Position numbers and translations under genes: made by a program
Origin: Blautia sp.
Lineage (GTDB): Bacteria > Bacillota > Clostridia > Lachnospirales > Lachnospiraceae
DNA: 64,000 bases
NCBI GenBank assembly: GCA_017475035.1
Contig: JAFVGK010000031.1
Coordinates: forward strand, 1 to 64,000
Reading direction: 5' to 3'
Shown: in pieces, positions 1 through 8,267 of the stretch
Position numbering within the stretch: the stretch's first letter is position 1
Layout of the letters: each line of letters begins with the position of its first letter
Notes under the pieces: model-generated
Databases searched by the model: none
Told to the model about the DNA's origin: nothing
The model's input: the letters and a program-made list of their open reading frames with translations, nothing else

Positions 1-1
1 A

Positions 2-406
2 TCGAAGCGGAAGAACATCTGGGAAAGCCTCGGCAACAACATGGATCGTCAGGATCGGATCGACGAGGAATTCGACGACGGACTGGCCGAGGGAGGACCA
101 AGGGAAGGTCTGAACGAGAAGCCGTATCCGATTACGGCGGAAGAATTTGCGAATGAGAATCGGCACTTTGACAAGACTACCATCTTTTACTATGGGGACG
201 GCACCGCGGTGGACCAGTCGGACTACAGAGAACGTCTGATCGATGACCTAGACCAGTTGATCGGCAGAGACAATCTGCGTCAGTTGGGTGTTCTGGCGGA
301 TGACGAGGGTGTCGTCCTGATTCGAAATGAAATGAGGAGCACGGACTATGAGATCATCCTTCAGGAAGGGAATTATATTCCTGACAGTGCTCCCGTGCCT
401 GACTGA
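2..406 (+). CDS. Left-edge partial phage protein of unknown function
   Basis: The reading frame is open from the first complete codon and no Shine-Dalgarno precedes the internal ATG at 41, so this is probably the C-terminal part of a longer protein cut by the window edge. The visible 134 residues are acidic, with no membrane segment and no motif I recognise. Its TGA overlaps the ATG of the next gene (TGATG), so the two are likely translationally coupled in the early operon that leads into the replication module. Confidence 0.6.
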   Translation, partial: SKRKNIWESLGNNMDRQDRIDEEFDDGLAEGGPREGLNEKPYPITAEEFANENRHFDKTTIFYYGDGTAVDQSDYRERLIDDLDQLIGRDNLRQLGVLADDEGVVLIRNEMRSTDYEIILQEGNYIPDSAPVPD

Positions 407-930
407 TGGATTACTTCTCATGGCTATGCTTCTGGGCTGTGCCGGACGGAAGTAAACGCAGAGACTATTCGCAACTACTGCTCGCATTGCATGATATTCC
501 ATTTCGATGGAGTGTCGCGCACGATGAAAACAGGGCCGGGGATGGGCTTCAGCTCCGGTCCATTTATGAGGATGAGACCGGCGAATGGTGCGATGAAGAG
601 AGTCCGGACTGTACGCTTCTGGAGATGTTTCTGGCTCTCGCCATTCGCTGTGACACCGAAATCATGTACGATCCGGACGATCTTAACCGGGCGGATCGGT
701 GGTTTTGGATGATGATGGAGAACCTCAAGCTGGACAAATTCACGGATGAAAATTTCGATTATGGACAGTTTTTGGATATTTGTGGACAGTTTATGGACAG
801 AAATTATGGCAAAAGTGGACAGTTTTGTCCGTTTTGGGTTCCGGATTTGTCCATGAAAATGCGGAAAATTGAGCTGTTTTATCAGATGAATTACTACTTG
901 AAATGGCGTTTTCCGCGGTTTTTTGAGTGA
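406..930 (+). CDS. Conserved phage early protein of unknown function
   Basis: 174 residues, soluble, rich in Trp, Asp and Tyr, with blocks such as LLLALHDIPF and LLEMFLALAIRC. I recall this type of protein as common just upstream of phage primase/helicase genes, but no function is established to my knowledge. It starts on the stop codon of the preceding gene. The last third has a shifted base composition and holds several TGGACAG repeats, so its C-terminus may be shaped by a DNA-level signal rather than by protein function. Confidence 0.7.
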   Translation: MDYFSWLCFWAVPDGSKRRDYSQLLLALHDIPFRWSVAHDENRAGDGLQLRSIYEDETGEWCDEESPDCTLLEMFLALAIRCDTEIMYDPDDLNRADRWFWMMMENLKLDKFTDENFDYGQFLDICGQFMDRNYGKSGQFCPFWVPDLSMKMRKIELFYQMNYYLKWRFPRFFE

Positions 931-990
931 AATCGGCTATTTTTAGGCCAAAAATGATTTTTTGTAGCCACAATATGGACAAATGGACAA
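731..990 (+). repeat. Cluster of TGGACA repeats
   Basis: TGGACA occurs at 731, 762, 783, 794, 816, 976 and 984, four of them as TGGACAG within 60 bases. The cluster crosses the end of the coding region into the spacer before the polymerase gene. Protein-binding or priming sites are possible; nothing in the sequence decides. Confidence 0.5.
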
Positions 991-1133
991 AAACAGCCCT
1001 ATCCCTTTATGAAAAAAAAAAAAAAAAAAATATATAAATAGGGTTTTTAAAAAAAATGTGCCATTTATCCGCCATGTGATTTTTTATGTGAATTTTTCAT
1101 TCGTGAAAGTCCGGTAGAGAGGAGGCCGATTGT
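931..1133. other. Spacer with A-tract upstream of the replication polymerase
   Basis: About 200 A+T-rich bases with a run of roughly 20 A from about 1011, then TATATAAATAGGG and a second A-run. No convincing sigma-A -35/-10 pair is visible. AGAGGAGG near 1118 is the ribosome binding site for the TTG start at 1134. The A-tracts could bend DNA or act as an UP-like element. Confidence 0.4.
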
Positions 1134-4100
1134 TTGGACTTTTTTGAAATCTGGTGGGAGCCGGGAAAGACAAAGAAATCTCCCCCAACGATATTTCCGG
1201 TCTTTGTTGTGAAGAGCAGTAAGGACCTGATGATAAAGGGCGGCAAGTTCTACGCGATCTGGGATTCGGACCGCGGTATATGGTCTACCGATCAGGACGA
1301 TGTGACAAATATGATCGACCGAGAGCTTGCCAAGTATAAAGATGAGCATCCAGAGCTGGAAGGTGCAAAAGTGAAATGGATGCGATACTCAAATTCCGGT
1401 ATCGTGGATCAGTGGAACAAGTATTGCGAGAAGCAGCTTGTTGACAACTTCCATCCATTGGATGAGAAACTGATATTTGCCAACACGAAACCAAAACGGG
1501 AGGACTATTCAACCAAGCATCTGGACTATGCTCTGGAAGAGGGACCGTTCCTGTGCTGGGATGAACTGGTCGGAACATTATATTCTGAAGAAGAGCGGCA
1601 TAAGATCGAGTGGGCGATTGGATCCGTGGTGAGCGGTGACAGCCGGTGGATCCAGAAGTTCCTGGTGTTCTACGGCTCGGCCGGAACAGGTAAGTCCACG
1701 ATTCTGAACATTATTCATGATCTGTTTGAACCATATACCTGTTCGTTCAGTGCACAGGCGCTCTGCAGTGGAACCGACCGATTCGCGCTGGAGCCATTTA
1801 ATGATAATCCTCTTGTGGCGATTGATCACGAGGGAGACCTCAGTAAGATTGAAAACAACACCAGACTGAACGCGCTGGTCTCTCACGATACGATGATCGT
1901 GGACCAGAAGTACGCAAACTTATATTCTCAGCAGTTCAACGCGATGCTGTTTATCGGTACGAACCGGCCGGTGAAGATCACAGACTCTAAAAGCGGTGTA
2001 ATCCGAAGACTGATTGACGTGAGACCGGCAGAGAAGAAGATCCCGATCAAGCGGTACAGATATTTGACTGAGCAGGTGAAGTTTGAGCTGGGAGCCATTG
2101 CATATCACTGTCTGCAGGTCTACCAGGCAGATCCGTATTACTACCAGGATTATATTCCGCAGGACATGATCGGCGCGACCAACGACTTCTATAACTTTAT
2201 GGAAGAGTACGCGCTGGATTTTCGGAAAAAGGAAAACGTGTCCCTGAGTTATGCCTGGACCCAGTACAAAACCTACTGCGCGGAAGCCCAGGTGCCGTAT
2301 CCCTATCCGAAACGGATATTCAAGGAGGAACTGAAGAGTTACTTCAATAGCTTTCAGAGCCGCTTCGGCGGAAGCGAGGACCGAAGATGGAACATGTACG
2401 TCGGATTCAGAGCCGACAAGTTCAAGCATCTGTTTGATGATCTGGATATTTCGGAAAAGGACGCCGTGAAGTCTGACAGTAAGTCTGGGACTGATGGTTC
2501 TGTTGGATCCGTCGGTGCGGCATCTATCAGGCAGGAGGAGCCGGAAGGTCCTCCCAACTGGCTGATATTTGAGAGCCAGCCGAGTGTCTTTGACGCAGCG
2601 TATGCCAACTGCCCTGCGCAGTATGCGGTCTTCAAGGATGACGGCAGCGACAAGCCGGCGGATATTTGGGACAAATGCAGGACGGTCCTCGGCGATCTTG
2701 ACACCAGCAAGCTGCATTACGTGCGGGTGCCGGCGAACCTGATCGTCATCGACTTTGATATTAAGGATCCCGTGACCGGAGAGAAGTCATTTGAGCGCAA
2801 TCTGGAGGCCGCGTCCAAATGGCCGAAGACCTATGCCGAGACGAGCAAGAGCGGCAAAGGAATTCACCTGCATTATATTTACAACGGCGACGTTACGAAG
2901 CTGAGCGCGGTTTACGACGACGAGATCGAGGTGAAGGTCTATCCGGCCGACAAGAAAAGCTCGGTCCGGAGAATGCTGACCGTATGCAACAATCTTGCCA
3001 TCGCGACGATCAGTTCGGGACTGCCGCTGAGAAAGGAGAGCAAATTGGTAAACTTTGACGGACTGAAGAGTGAAAAGGCACTGCGGACCATCATCCGGAA
3101 GAATCTGAACAAGGAGATCCACGCGGACACCAGGTCCAGCATCGATTTCATCAACAAGATTCTGAACGACGCTTATGCGTCCGGGATGAGCTATGACCTG
3201 CGGAACATGCGTCCGGACGTGATCAAGTTCGCGGCGGCAAGCAGCCATCAGGCGGCTTACTGCATCAAGCTGACTTCGCAGATGCCCTTCTGCTCCAAAG
3301 ATATTCTGGACAGTGAGTATGAGGCGGCGAAGGTAGCCGAAGCGGAGTACGATGAGATCGTATTCTTCGACGTGGAAGTGTTCAAGAACCTATTTATCGT
3401 GGTCTGGATGAAGGACGGCGGCGTGCCGGTGAAGATGATCAACCCGAAGCCGGAAGAGATTGAGGAGCTCTGCAAGTATAAGTTAGTCGGATTCAACTGC
3501 AGACGCTACGACAATCATATTCTGTACGCCAGGATGATGGATTACTCGAACGAGGATCTTTATATTCTGAGCAACCGGATCATCAACTCCGATGGCAGCA
3601 GAAGCCCTGCCTTTTTCCGGGAGGCCTACAACATCTCTTACACGGATGTGTATGACTTCGCGGCCAAGAAGCAGAGCCTTAAGAAGTGGGAGATCGAGCT
3701 GGATATTCACCACCAGGAGCTGGGTCTGCCCTGGGACCAGCCGGTGGATGAGGCGCTCTGGCCGAAGGTGGCCGACTACTGCGTAAACGACGTGATGGCG
3801 ACCGCTGCGGTGTTCCACCATCTGAAGGCGGACTTTACGGCGAGGGAGATCCTGGCCGACATCTCCGGTCTGAGCGTGAACGCGACGACAAACCAGCACA
3901 CCACGAGAATTATATTCGGCGACGATCCTGCGCCGCAGGGCGCCTTTGTATATACGGATCTGAGCGAGATGTTCCCGGGCTATGAGTTTGACGAGCGCGG
4001 AATCGATCAGAACAGATATTTGCCGGGGACAAAGATCGTTTCCGGCAAGTCCATTTACATGGGCGAAGACCCCGGGGAAGGCGGGTATGTGTACTCGGAA

Positions 4101-5303
4101 CCGGGAATGTACGAGAACGTGGCGCTGCTGGATATTGCATCCATGCACCCGAGCAGCATTGTGGCATTGAACCTCTTCGGCGATGTGTACACGAAGCGCT
4201 TCTATGATATTATGCAGATCCGTCTGCTGGTTAAGCACGGTGAGTACGAGAAGGCGGCGAAGCTGTTCGACGGTAAACTGGAAAGATATTTGACGGACAA
4301 GGATCAGGCGAAGGCCCTGGCCCAGGCGCTGAAGATCGCGATCAATTCGGTCTACGGCCTGACCTCGGCAAAGTTCGACAACAAGTTCCGGGATCCGAGG
4401 AACGTGGACAACATCGTGGCAAAGCGCGGGGCGCTGTTCATGATCACGCTGAAGAACGAGCTGCAGCGGCGCGGATATTCCGTAGCACACTGCAAGACCG
4501 ACTCCATCAAAATCCCGAACGCGACGCCTGAGATCATCGAGTTCGTGATGGACTTCGGAAAGAAGTACGGCTATACCTTTGAGCATGAGGCGACCTATTC
4601 GAAGATGTGTCTGGTGAATGAGTCGGTTTATATTGCCAAGTACGCGGATGGACCGCACAAGTTCGAGCTGCCGACCGGCGAGGTGATCGAGACTGAGTGG
4701 ACCGCGACCGGGACACAGTTTCAGATTCCGTATGTGTTCAAGGCGCTGTTCGCCAAGAGCCCGATCAAGTTTCGCGATGTATGCGAGACCAAGACGGTCA
4801 GCACGGCATTATATTTGGACTTCAATGAGGATCTACCGGATGTGAGTCTGGAAGAGAAGCAGCTGAAGGCAGTGGAGAAGTGCCTGGCAGACCTGTGGGG
4901 GAAGAACTGGGTTCAGATTCTGGAGGATCTTGGGAACAAGACACCTGACGAGCTGGATCAGATGGATATTTCGCAGGAGACCATTGATAGGTCCAACGAT
5001 CTGATCCGGCAGCATGGACAGCTTACTCAGGATATTTCGAAGGGACACAGCTACGTGTTCGTCGGAAAGGCCGGACTGTTCTGCCCCATGATACCCGGTG
5101 TTGGAGGTGGACTGCTGATGCGGGAAGGTGGAGGCAAGTTCTCTTCCGTGGCAGGAACAAAGGGCTACCGCTGGATGGAGTCTGAGGTGGTTCGGGAATC
5201 CGGCAAGGAAGACCTGATCGACAAAAGATATTACGCGGCACTGGTGGATGAAGCGATTGCGACAATCTCCGAATACGGAGACTTTGAAGCTTTCGCTTCA
5301 TAA
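1134..5303 (+). CDS. Fused SF3/D5-like helicase, AEP primase and family B DNA polymerase
   Basis: A 1,389-residue replication protein that appears to hold three activities. Residues ~130-350 form a P-loop helicase of the D5/SF3 type, with Walker A GSAGTGKS at 181-188. Residues ~485-650 look like an archaeo-eukaryotic primase: VIDFDIKD (D540, D542) and SGKGIHLHY (H578). Residues ~740-1389 are a proofreading family B polymerase: ExoI FFDVEVF (D746, E748), ExoII GFNCRRYDN, ExoIII YCVNDV, motif A LLDIASMHPS (D1000), motif B KIAINSVYG (K1067), motif C KTDS (D1123). Motif C lacks the first Asp of the usual DTDS; I recall the KTDS form from other phage polymerases. The start is a TTG 8-10 bases after AGAGGAGG. 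In P4/D5-type proteins the primase usually precedes the helicase; here the helicase is first. Next come an SSB and an SF2 helicase, consistent with a self-contained replisome. Confidence 0.85.
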   Translation: MDFFEIWWEPGKTKKSPPTIFPVFVVKSSKDLMIKGGKFYAIWDSDRGIWSTDQDDVTNMIDRELAKYKDEHPELEGAKVKWMRYSNSGIVDQWNKYCEKQLVDNFHPLDEKLIFANTKPKREDYSTKHLDYALEEGPFLCWDELVGTLYSEEERHKIEWAIGSVVSGDSRWIQKFLVFYGSAGTGKSTILNIIHDLFEPYTCSFSAQALCSGTDRFALEPFNDNPLVAIDHEGDLSKIENNTRLNALVSHDTMIVDQKYANLYSQQFNAMLFIGTNRPVKITDSKSGVIRRLIDVRPAEKKIPIKRYRYLTEQVKFELGAIAYHCLQVYQADPYYYQDYIPQDMIGATNDFYNFMEEYALDFRKKENVSLSYAWTQYKTYCAEAQVPYPYPKRIFKEELKSYFNSFQSRFGGSEDRRWNMYVGFRADKFKHLFDDLDISEKDAVKSDSKSGTDGSVGSVGAASIRQEEPEGPPNWLIFESQPSVFDAAYANCPAQYAVFKDDGSDKPADIWDKCRTVLGDLDTSKLHYVRVPANLIVIDFDIKDPVTGEKSFERNLEAASKWPKTYAETSKSGKGIHLHYIYNGDVTKLSAVYDDEIEVKVYPADKKSSVRRMLTVCNNLAIATISSGLPLRKESKLVNFDGLKSEKALRTIIRKNLNKEIHADTRSSIDFINKILNDAYASGMSYDLRNMRPDVIKFAAASSHQAAYCIKLTSQMPFCSKDILDSEYEAAKVAEAEYDEIVFFDVEVFKNLFIVVWMKDGGVPVKMINPKPEEIEELCKYKLVGFNCRRYDNHILYARMMDYSNEDLYILSNRIINSDGSRSPAFFREAYNISYTDVYDFAAKKQSLKKWEIELDIHHQELGLPWDQPVDEALWPKVADYCVNDVMATAAVFHHLKADFTAREILADISGLSVNATTNQHTTRIIFGDDPAPQGAFVYTDLSEMFPGYEFDERGIDQNRYLPGTKIVSGKSIYMGEDPGEGGYVYSEPGMYENVALLDIASMHPSSIVALNLFGDVYTKRFYDIMQIRLLVKHGEYEKAAKLFDGKLERYLTDKDQAKALAQALKIAINSVYGLTSAKFDNKFRDPRNVDNIVAKRGALFMITLKNELQRRGYSVAHCKTDSIKIPNATPEIIEFVMDFGKKYGYTFEHEATYSKMCLVNESVYIAKYADGPHKFELPTGEVIETEWTATGTQFQIPYVFKALFAKSPIKFRDVCETKTVSTALYLDFNEDLPDVSLEEKQLKAVEKCLADLWGKNWVQILEDLGNKTPDELDQMDISQETIDRSNDLIRQHGQLTQDISKGHSYVFVGKAGLFCPMIPGVGGGLLMREGGGKFSSVAGTKGYRWMESEVVRESGKEDLIDKRYYAALVDEAIATISEYGDFEAFAS

Positions 5304-5391
5304 GTCTATACGGGGCCGTTTTGTCATGCGCAAATACTGTTTCACAACGAAAGCAACAACGAAGGATTGAGTCTGAAAGGAGACCAAGATT

Positions 5392-5892
5392 ATGGCGAGA
5401 AACAACGTGAACAACATCTGCATCGAGAACGCGAGAATTATATTTCGCAACTTCTCCGGAGAGCCGACAACGTTTAACAAGAACGGCGGGAAACGCACCT
5501 TCAGCGTGGTGCTGGACGAGGATACCGCAGCAAGGCTGAGAGAAGACGGCTGGAACGTCAAGCCCCTGAAGTCCAGGGATCCGGACGAGCCGCCGGCTTT
5601 CCATCTGTCGGTTGAGGCATCCTACCGCAACTATCCGCCGAGAGTCTATCTGATCGCCGGGAAAAAGAAAACTGAGCTGACAGAGGACACGATCAGCACA
5701 CTGGACTACGCCGAGATCAAGAACGCGGATATTATCATCAATCCCTATTCCTGGGAGGTCCAGGGCAAGAGCGGGGTCAAGGCGTATCTGAAGACCATGT
5801 ACGTGACCGTGGTCGAGGATGAGTTCGAGAAGAAGTACCGCGACTATGGCGATGACTCGGACGATGAGGACGACGGCGAGCTGCCGTTCTGA
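5392..5892 (+). CDS. Single-stranded DNA-binding-like protein
   Basis: 166 residues behind a good GAAAGGAG. The body is a beta-rich, OB-fold-sized domain (FRNFSGEPTTFNKNGGKRTFSVVL and onward). The tail ends in a run of Asp/Glu followed by GELPF, which resembles the acidic, aromatic-terminated tip of bacterial SSB that recruits partner proteins. It lies between the replicative polymerase and the SF2 helicase, as expected for a replisome SSB. Sequence similarity to classical SSB is weak by eye, so the call rests on tail, size and context. Confidence 0.7.
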   Translation: MARNNVNNICIENARIIFRNFSGEPTTFNKNGGKRTFSVVLDEDTAARLREDGWNVKPLKSRDPDEPPAFHLSVEASYRNYPPRVYLIAGKKKTELTEDTISTLDYAEIKNADIIINPYSWEVQGKSGVKAYLKTMYVTVVEDEFEKKYRDYGDDSDDEDDGELPF

Positions 5893-5918
5893 CATTTGAG
5901 CATTCGTGAAACTGGGAT

Positions 5919-5962
5919 AAGGGGCTGCCGGACTTTCGGCGGTCCCTTGTCTGATATTTTTC
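5919..5962 (+). terminator. Rho-independent terminator after the SSB gene
   Basis: A 12-bp stem (5919-5930 with 5937-5948, two G-U pairs) with a six-base loop is followed by a T-rich tail containing GATATTTTT. It separates the polymerase-SSB unit from the helicase gene. Confidence 0.7.
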
Positions 5963-5984
5963 GAAAGAAGAAAGTGAGATGCAT

Positions 5985-7223
5985 ATGTCAGTAACACTCC
6001 GGGACTATCAGATTGACGCGATCAACCGGATGCACAACGGCAGCATCCTCTGCGGCGGGGTCGGGTCCGGCAAGAGCCTGACCGCCATCGGATATTACTT
6101 CACGAAGATTGGAAACGGTCTGTTGGACGGTCTGCAACATGGATATTCGGAAGACTATGTTCCAATGACGGATCCGGTGGATCTCTACATCATCACAACG
6201 GCCCGCAAGCGCGACACAAAGGAGTGGGAAGGGGAACTGGCCAGATATTTGATCAGCCCGGATGATGAGGTGAATCTCTACTCCGGGAAGATGAAGGTCA
6301 CGGTGGATTCCTGGAATAACATCAGCAAGTATCAGAATGTGAAGGATGCGTTCTTTATATTTGACGAGCAGCGTGTGGTCGGGTCCGGAGCCTGGGTCCG
6401 GGCGTTTCTGATGATCACGAAAGCAAACCGGTGGATCCTGCTGAGCGCGACGCCTGGTGATACCTGGATGGACTATGTTCCGGTCTTCATCGCCAATGGA
6501 TATTTTAAGAACCGGACCGAGTTTACGCGCAAACATGTGGTATTCAACCGTTTCACCAGGTATCCGCAGGTTGACAGATATTTGAGCCAGGGGGCGCTGA
6601 TCCGGTATCGGAACCAAATTTTGGTGAACATGGATTACAACAAGCCGACGCACGCGCATCATGAGACCCTGGAGGCAGACTATGACAAGATATTGTACAA
6701 ACAGGTGCTGTCTACCAGGTGGAACGTTTTCGAGGACGCACCGATCGTGAACGCGGCGGAGCTCTGCTATGTGGCACGGCGCGTGGTGAATTCGGATCCG
6801 AGCCGGATCGAGATCATCAGGGAGCTTCTGAAGTTTCATCCGAAGGTCATTATATTTTACAACTATGACTATGAACTGGAGCTGCTGAAGAGTGCCGACT
6901 GGGGTGAGGACTTTGTGGTCGCGGAATGGAACGGACATCGGCATGAAGCGATTCCGCGAAGTGATCACTGGATCTATCTGGTGCAGTACACAGCCGGCGC
7001 TGAAGGCTGGAACTGCATTGAGACGGACACCATTATATTCTACTCAATGAACTATTCCTACAAGATCATGGTGCAGTCCGCCGGGCGCATCGACCGGATG
7101 AACACACCGTTTACGGATTTATATTACTACCGTATCAAGTCGCTATCGTCTCTCGATCTCGCGATCTCCAGAGCTCTGAAGCGGAAACAGAACTTCAACG
7201 AGAACAAGTTTCTGTCAGGCTGA
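5985..7223 (+). CDS. SF2 DNA helicase (SNF2-like)
   Basis: 412 residues. Walker A GGVGSGKS lies near residues 24-31, the Walker B-type IFDEQR near 130, motif III LLSATPGD near 155, and motif VI QSAGRIDRM with the following LYYYRI near 365-380. This is the two-RecA-domain layout of phage SNF2-like helicases that act in replication or recombination. The start at 5985 is preferred to the in-frame ATG at 5979, because AAAGTGAG then sits at normal spacing. The gene is dense in the GATATT/TTATATT word. Confidence 0.85.
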   Translation: MSVTLRDYQIDAINRMHNGSILCGGVGSGKSLTAIGYYFTKIGNGLLDGLQHGYSEDYVPMTDPVDLYIITTARKRDTKEWEGELARYLISPDDEVNLYSGKMKVTVDSWNNISKYQNVKDAFFIFDEQRVVGSGAWVRAFLMITKANRWILLSATPGDTWMDYVPVFIANGYFKNRTEFTRKHVVFNRFTRYPQVDRYLSQGALIRYRNQILVNMDYNKPTHAHHETLEADYDKILYKQVLSTRWNVFEDAPIVNAAELCYVARRVVNSDPSRIEIIRELLKFHPKVIIFYNYDYELELLKSADWGEDFVVAEWNGHRHEAIPRSDHWIYLVQYTAGAEGWNCIETDTIIFYSMNYSYKIMVQSAGRIDRMNTPFTDLYYYRIKSLSSLDLAISRALKRKQNFNENKFLSG

Positions 7224-7242
7224 CAGCCGCCTGGAAGGAAAG

Positions 7243-7380
7243 GCCTCGCGAAAAATACATACCTTATAATAGAGGGGATACGCTTTTACGCGTATCTTTT
7301 ATATTTCTCACGCGGGCCTCGCGAAAAATACATACCTTATAATAGAGGGGATACGCCTTTTGCGCGTATCTTTTATATTT
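7243..7380 (+). promoter_or_regulatory. Tandem promoters, each with a 5'-terminal hairpin (two 73-bp repeats)
   Basis: Two near-identical units. Each has CTCGCG (7245, 7318), exactly 14 bases, then TATAAT (7265-7270, 7338-7343). Seven bases after each -10 begins a GATACGC/GCGTATC hairpin (7277-7296, 7350-7370) followed by T-runs; the second is very long (~20 T). Because the hairpin sits at the likely transcript start, it may cap and stabilise the 5' end rather than terminate. The promoter form recurs at six other places. The unit precedes the nuclease gene at 7433. Confidence 0.75.
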
Positions 7381-7432
7381 TTTTTTTTTTTTTTTGGAAC
7401 ATTTGGAACGAATTCAGAAAGGACGAACAGCT

Positions 7433-7741
7433 GTGGCCAGGAAGAAGCGCGAGAACGAGTTTCAGCCAAAACTCATCAAAGAACTGAAGGATCGCTTCGA
7501 AGGCTGCATCGTGCTGAAGAACGATCCGAATTATATTTCCGGGATCCCGGATCTGACCGTGCTCTACGGTTCGCACTGGGCGTTCCTGGAAACCAAGAGA
7601 GATGAAAATGCGGCTCATCGTCCATTACAGGACTACTACGTCGAGCATGGGAATGAGATGTCCTTTGCTCGATTTATATCTCCAGAAAACAAGGAGGAAG
7701 TGCTGAATGACCTTCAACAATCATTTCAATCTGGTGGGTAA
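7433..7741 (+). CDS. VRR-NUC-like nuclease
   Basis: 102 residues. NDPNYISGIPDLTVLYGSHWAFLETKRDE carries the G-PDL...ETK pattern of VRR-NUC-type PD-(D/E)XK nucleases. Phage members of this family are usually encoded beside SNF2-like helicases and are thought to resolve branched DNA. The start is GTG 7433, nine bases after AGAAAGGA. An upstream in-frame ATG at 7394 falls next to the poly-T tract and has no ribosome binding site. The gene overlaps the next by 35 bases. Confidence 0.8.
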   Translation: MARKKRENEFQPKLIKELKDRFEGCIVLKNDPNYISGIPDLTVLYGSHWAFLETKRDENAAHRPLQDYYVEHGNEMSFARFISPENKEEVLNDLQQSFQSGG

Positions 7742-8264
7742 GCACGCGTTCCTCAGCGCGTCTAAGTACACCTGGATCAATGACGATGAGGAGAAGCTGA
7801 TGGCAAGATATTCGAACTTCCTTGCCGTCGAACGGGGAACCAGGCTGCACGACTTCGCCAGGCAGGCGATTGAGCTCGGCATCAAACTCCCCAATACCAA
7901 GAAGACGCTGAACCGCTATGTCAACGATGCCATCGGGTATCAGATGACACCGGAGCAGCCTTTATATTTTTCCGAGAACTGTTTCGGCACGGCCGACACG
8001 ATCTCTTTCAATAAGAACCTTCTGCGCATCCATGACCTTAAGACCGGTGTCACGCCGGCACATATGGAACAGCTGATGATCTATGAGGCGCTGTTCTGTC
8101 TGGAATACCGGTACAGCCCGAAGGACATCGACGTGGAACTTCGAATCTATCAGCTGGATGATGTGCAGATCGAGAGCCCTGATCCGGAGGACATCCTGAC
8201 CATCATGGACAGAATTATATTCTTCGATCAGACCATTAACAAAATGAAGGAAGAGAGGAGATAA
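7707..8264 (+). CDS. RecB/Cas4-like PD-(D/E)XK nuclease
   Basis: 185 residues starting at ATG after AAGGAGG. The core GTADTISFNKNLLRIHDLKTG shows the D...(h)DLKTG arrangement of RecB-family exonucleases, and RLHDFARQAIELG upstream fits the helical part of the fold. It lies between the VRR-NUC gene and the RNA polymerase, so a role in replication-linked recombination or end processing is likely. Confidence 0.75.
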   Translation: MTFNNHFNLVGKHAFLSASKYTWINDDEEKLMARYSNFLAVERGTRLHDFARQAIELGIKLPNTKKTLNRYVNDAIGYQMTPEQPLYFSENCFGTADTISFNKNLLRIHDLKTGVTPAHMEQLMIYEALFCLEYRYSPKDIDVELRIYQLDDVQIESPDPEDILTIMDRIIFFDQTINKMKEERR

Positions 8265-8267
8265 GCC

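Noticed and set aside
7277-7376. Hairpins after the tandem promoters as intrinsic terminators
   Set aside because: They begin about seven bases after the -10 boxes, so they would form at the very 5' end of the transcript, too early for normal termination; a 5'-stabilising role is more likely.
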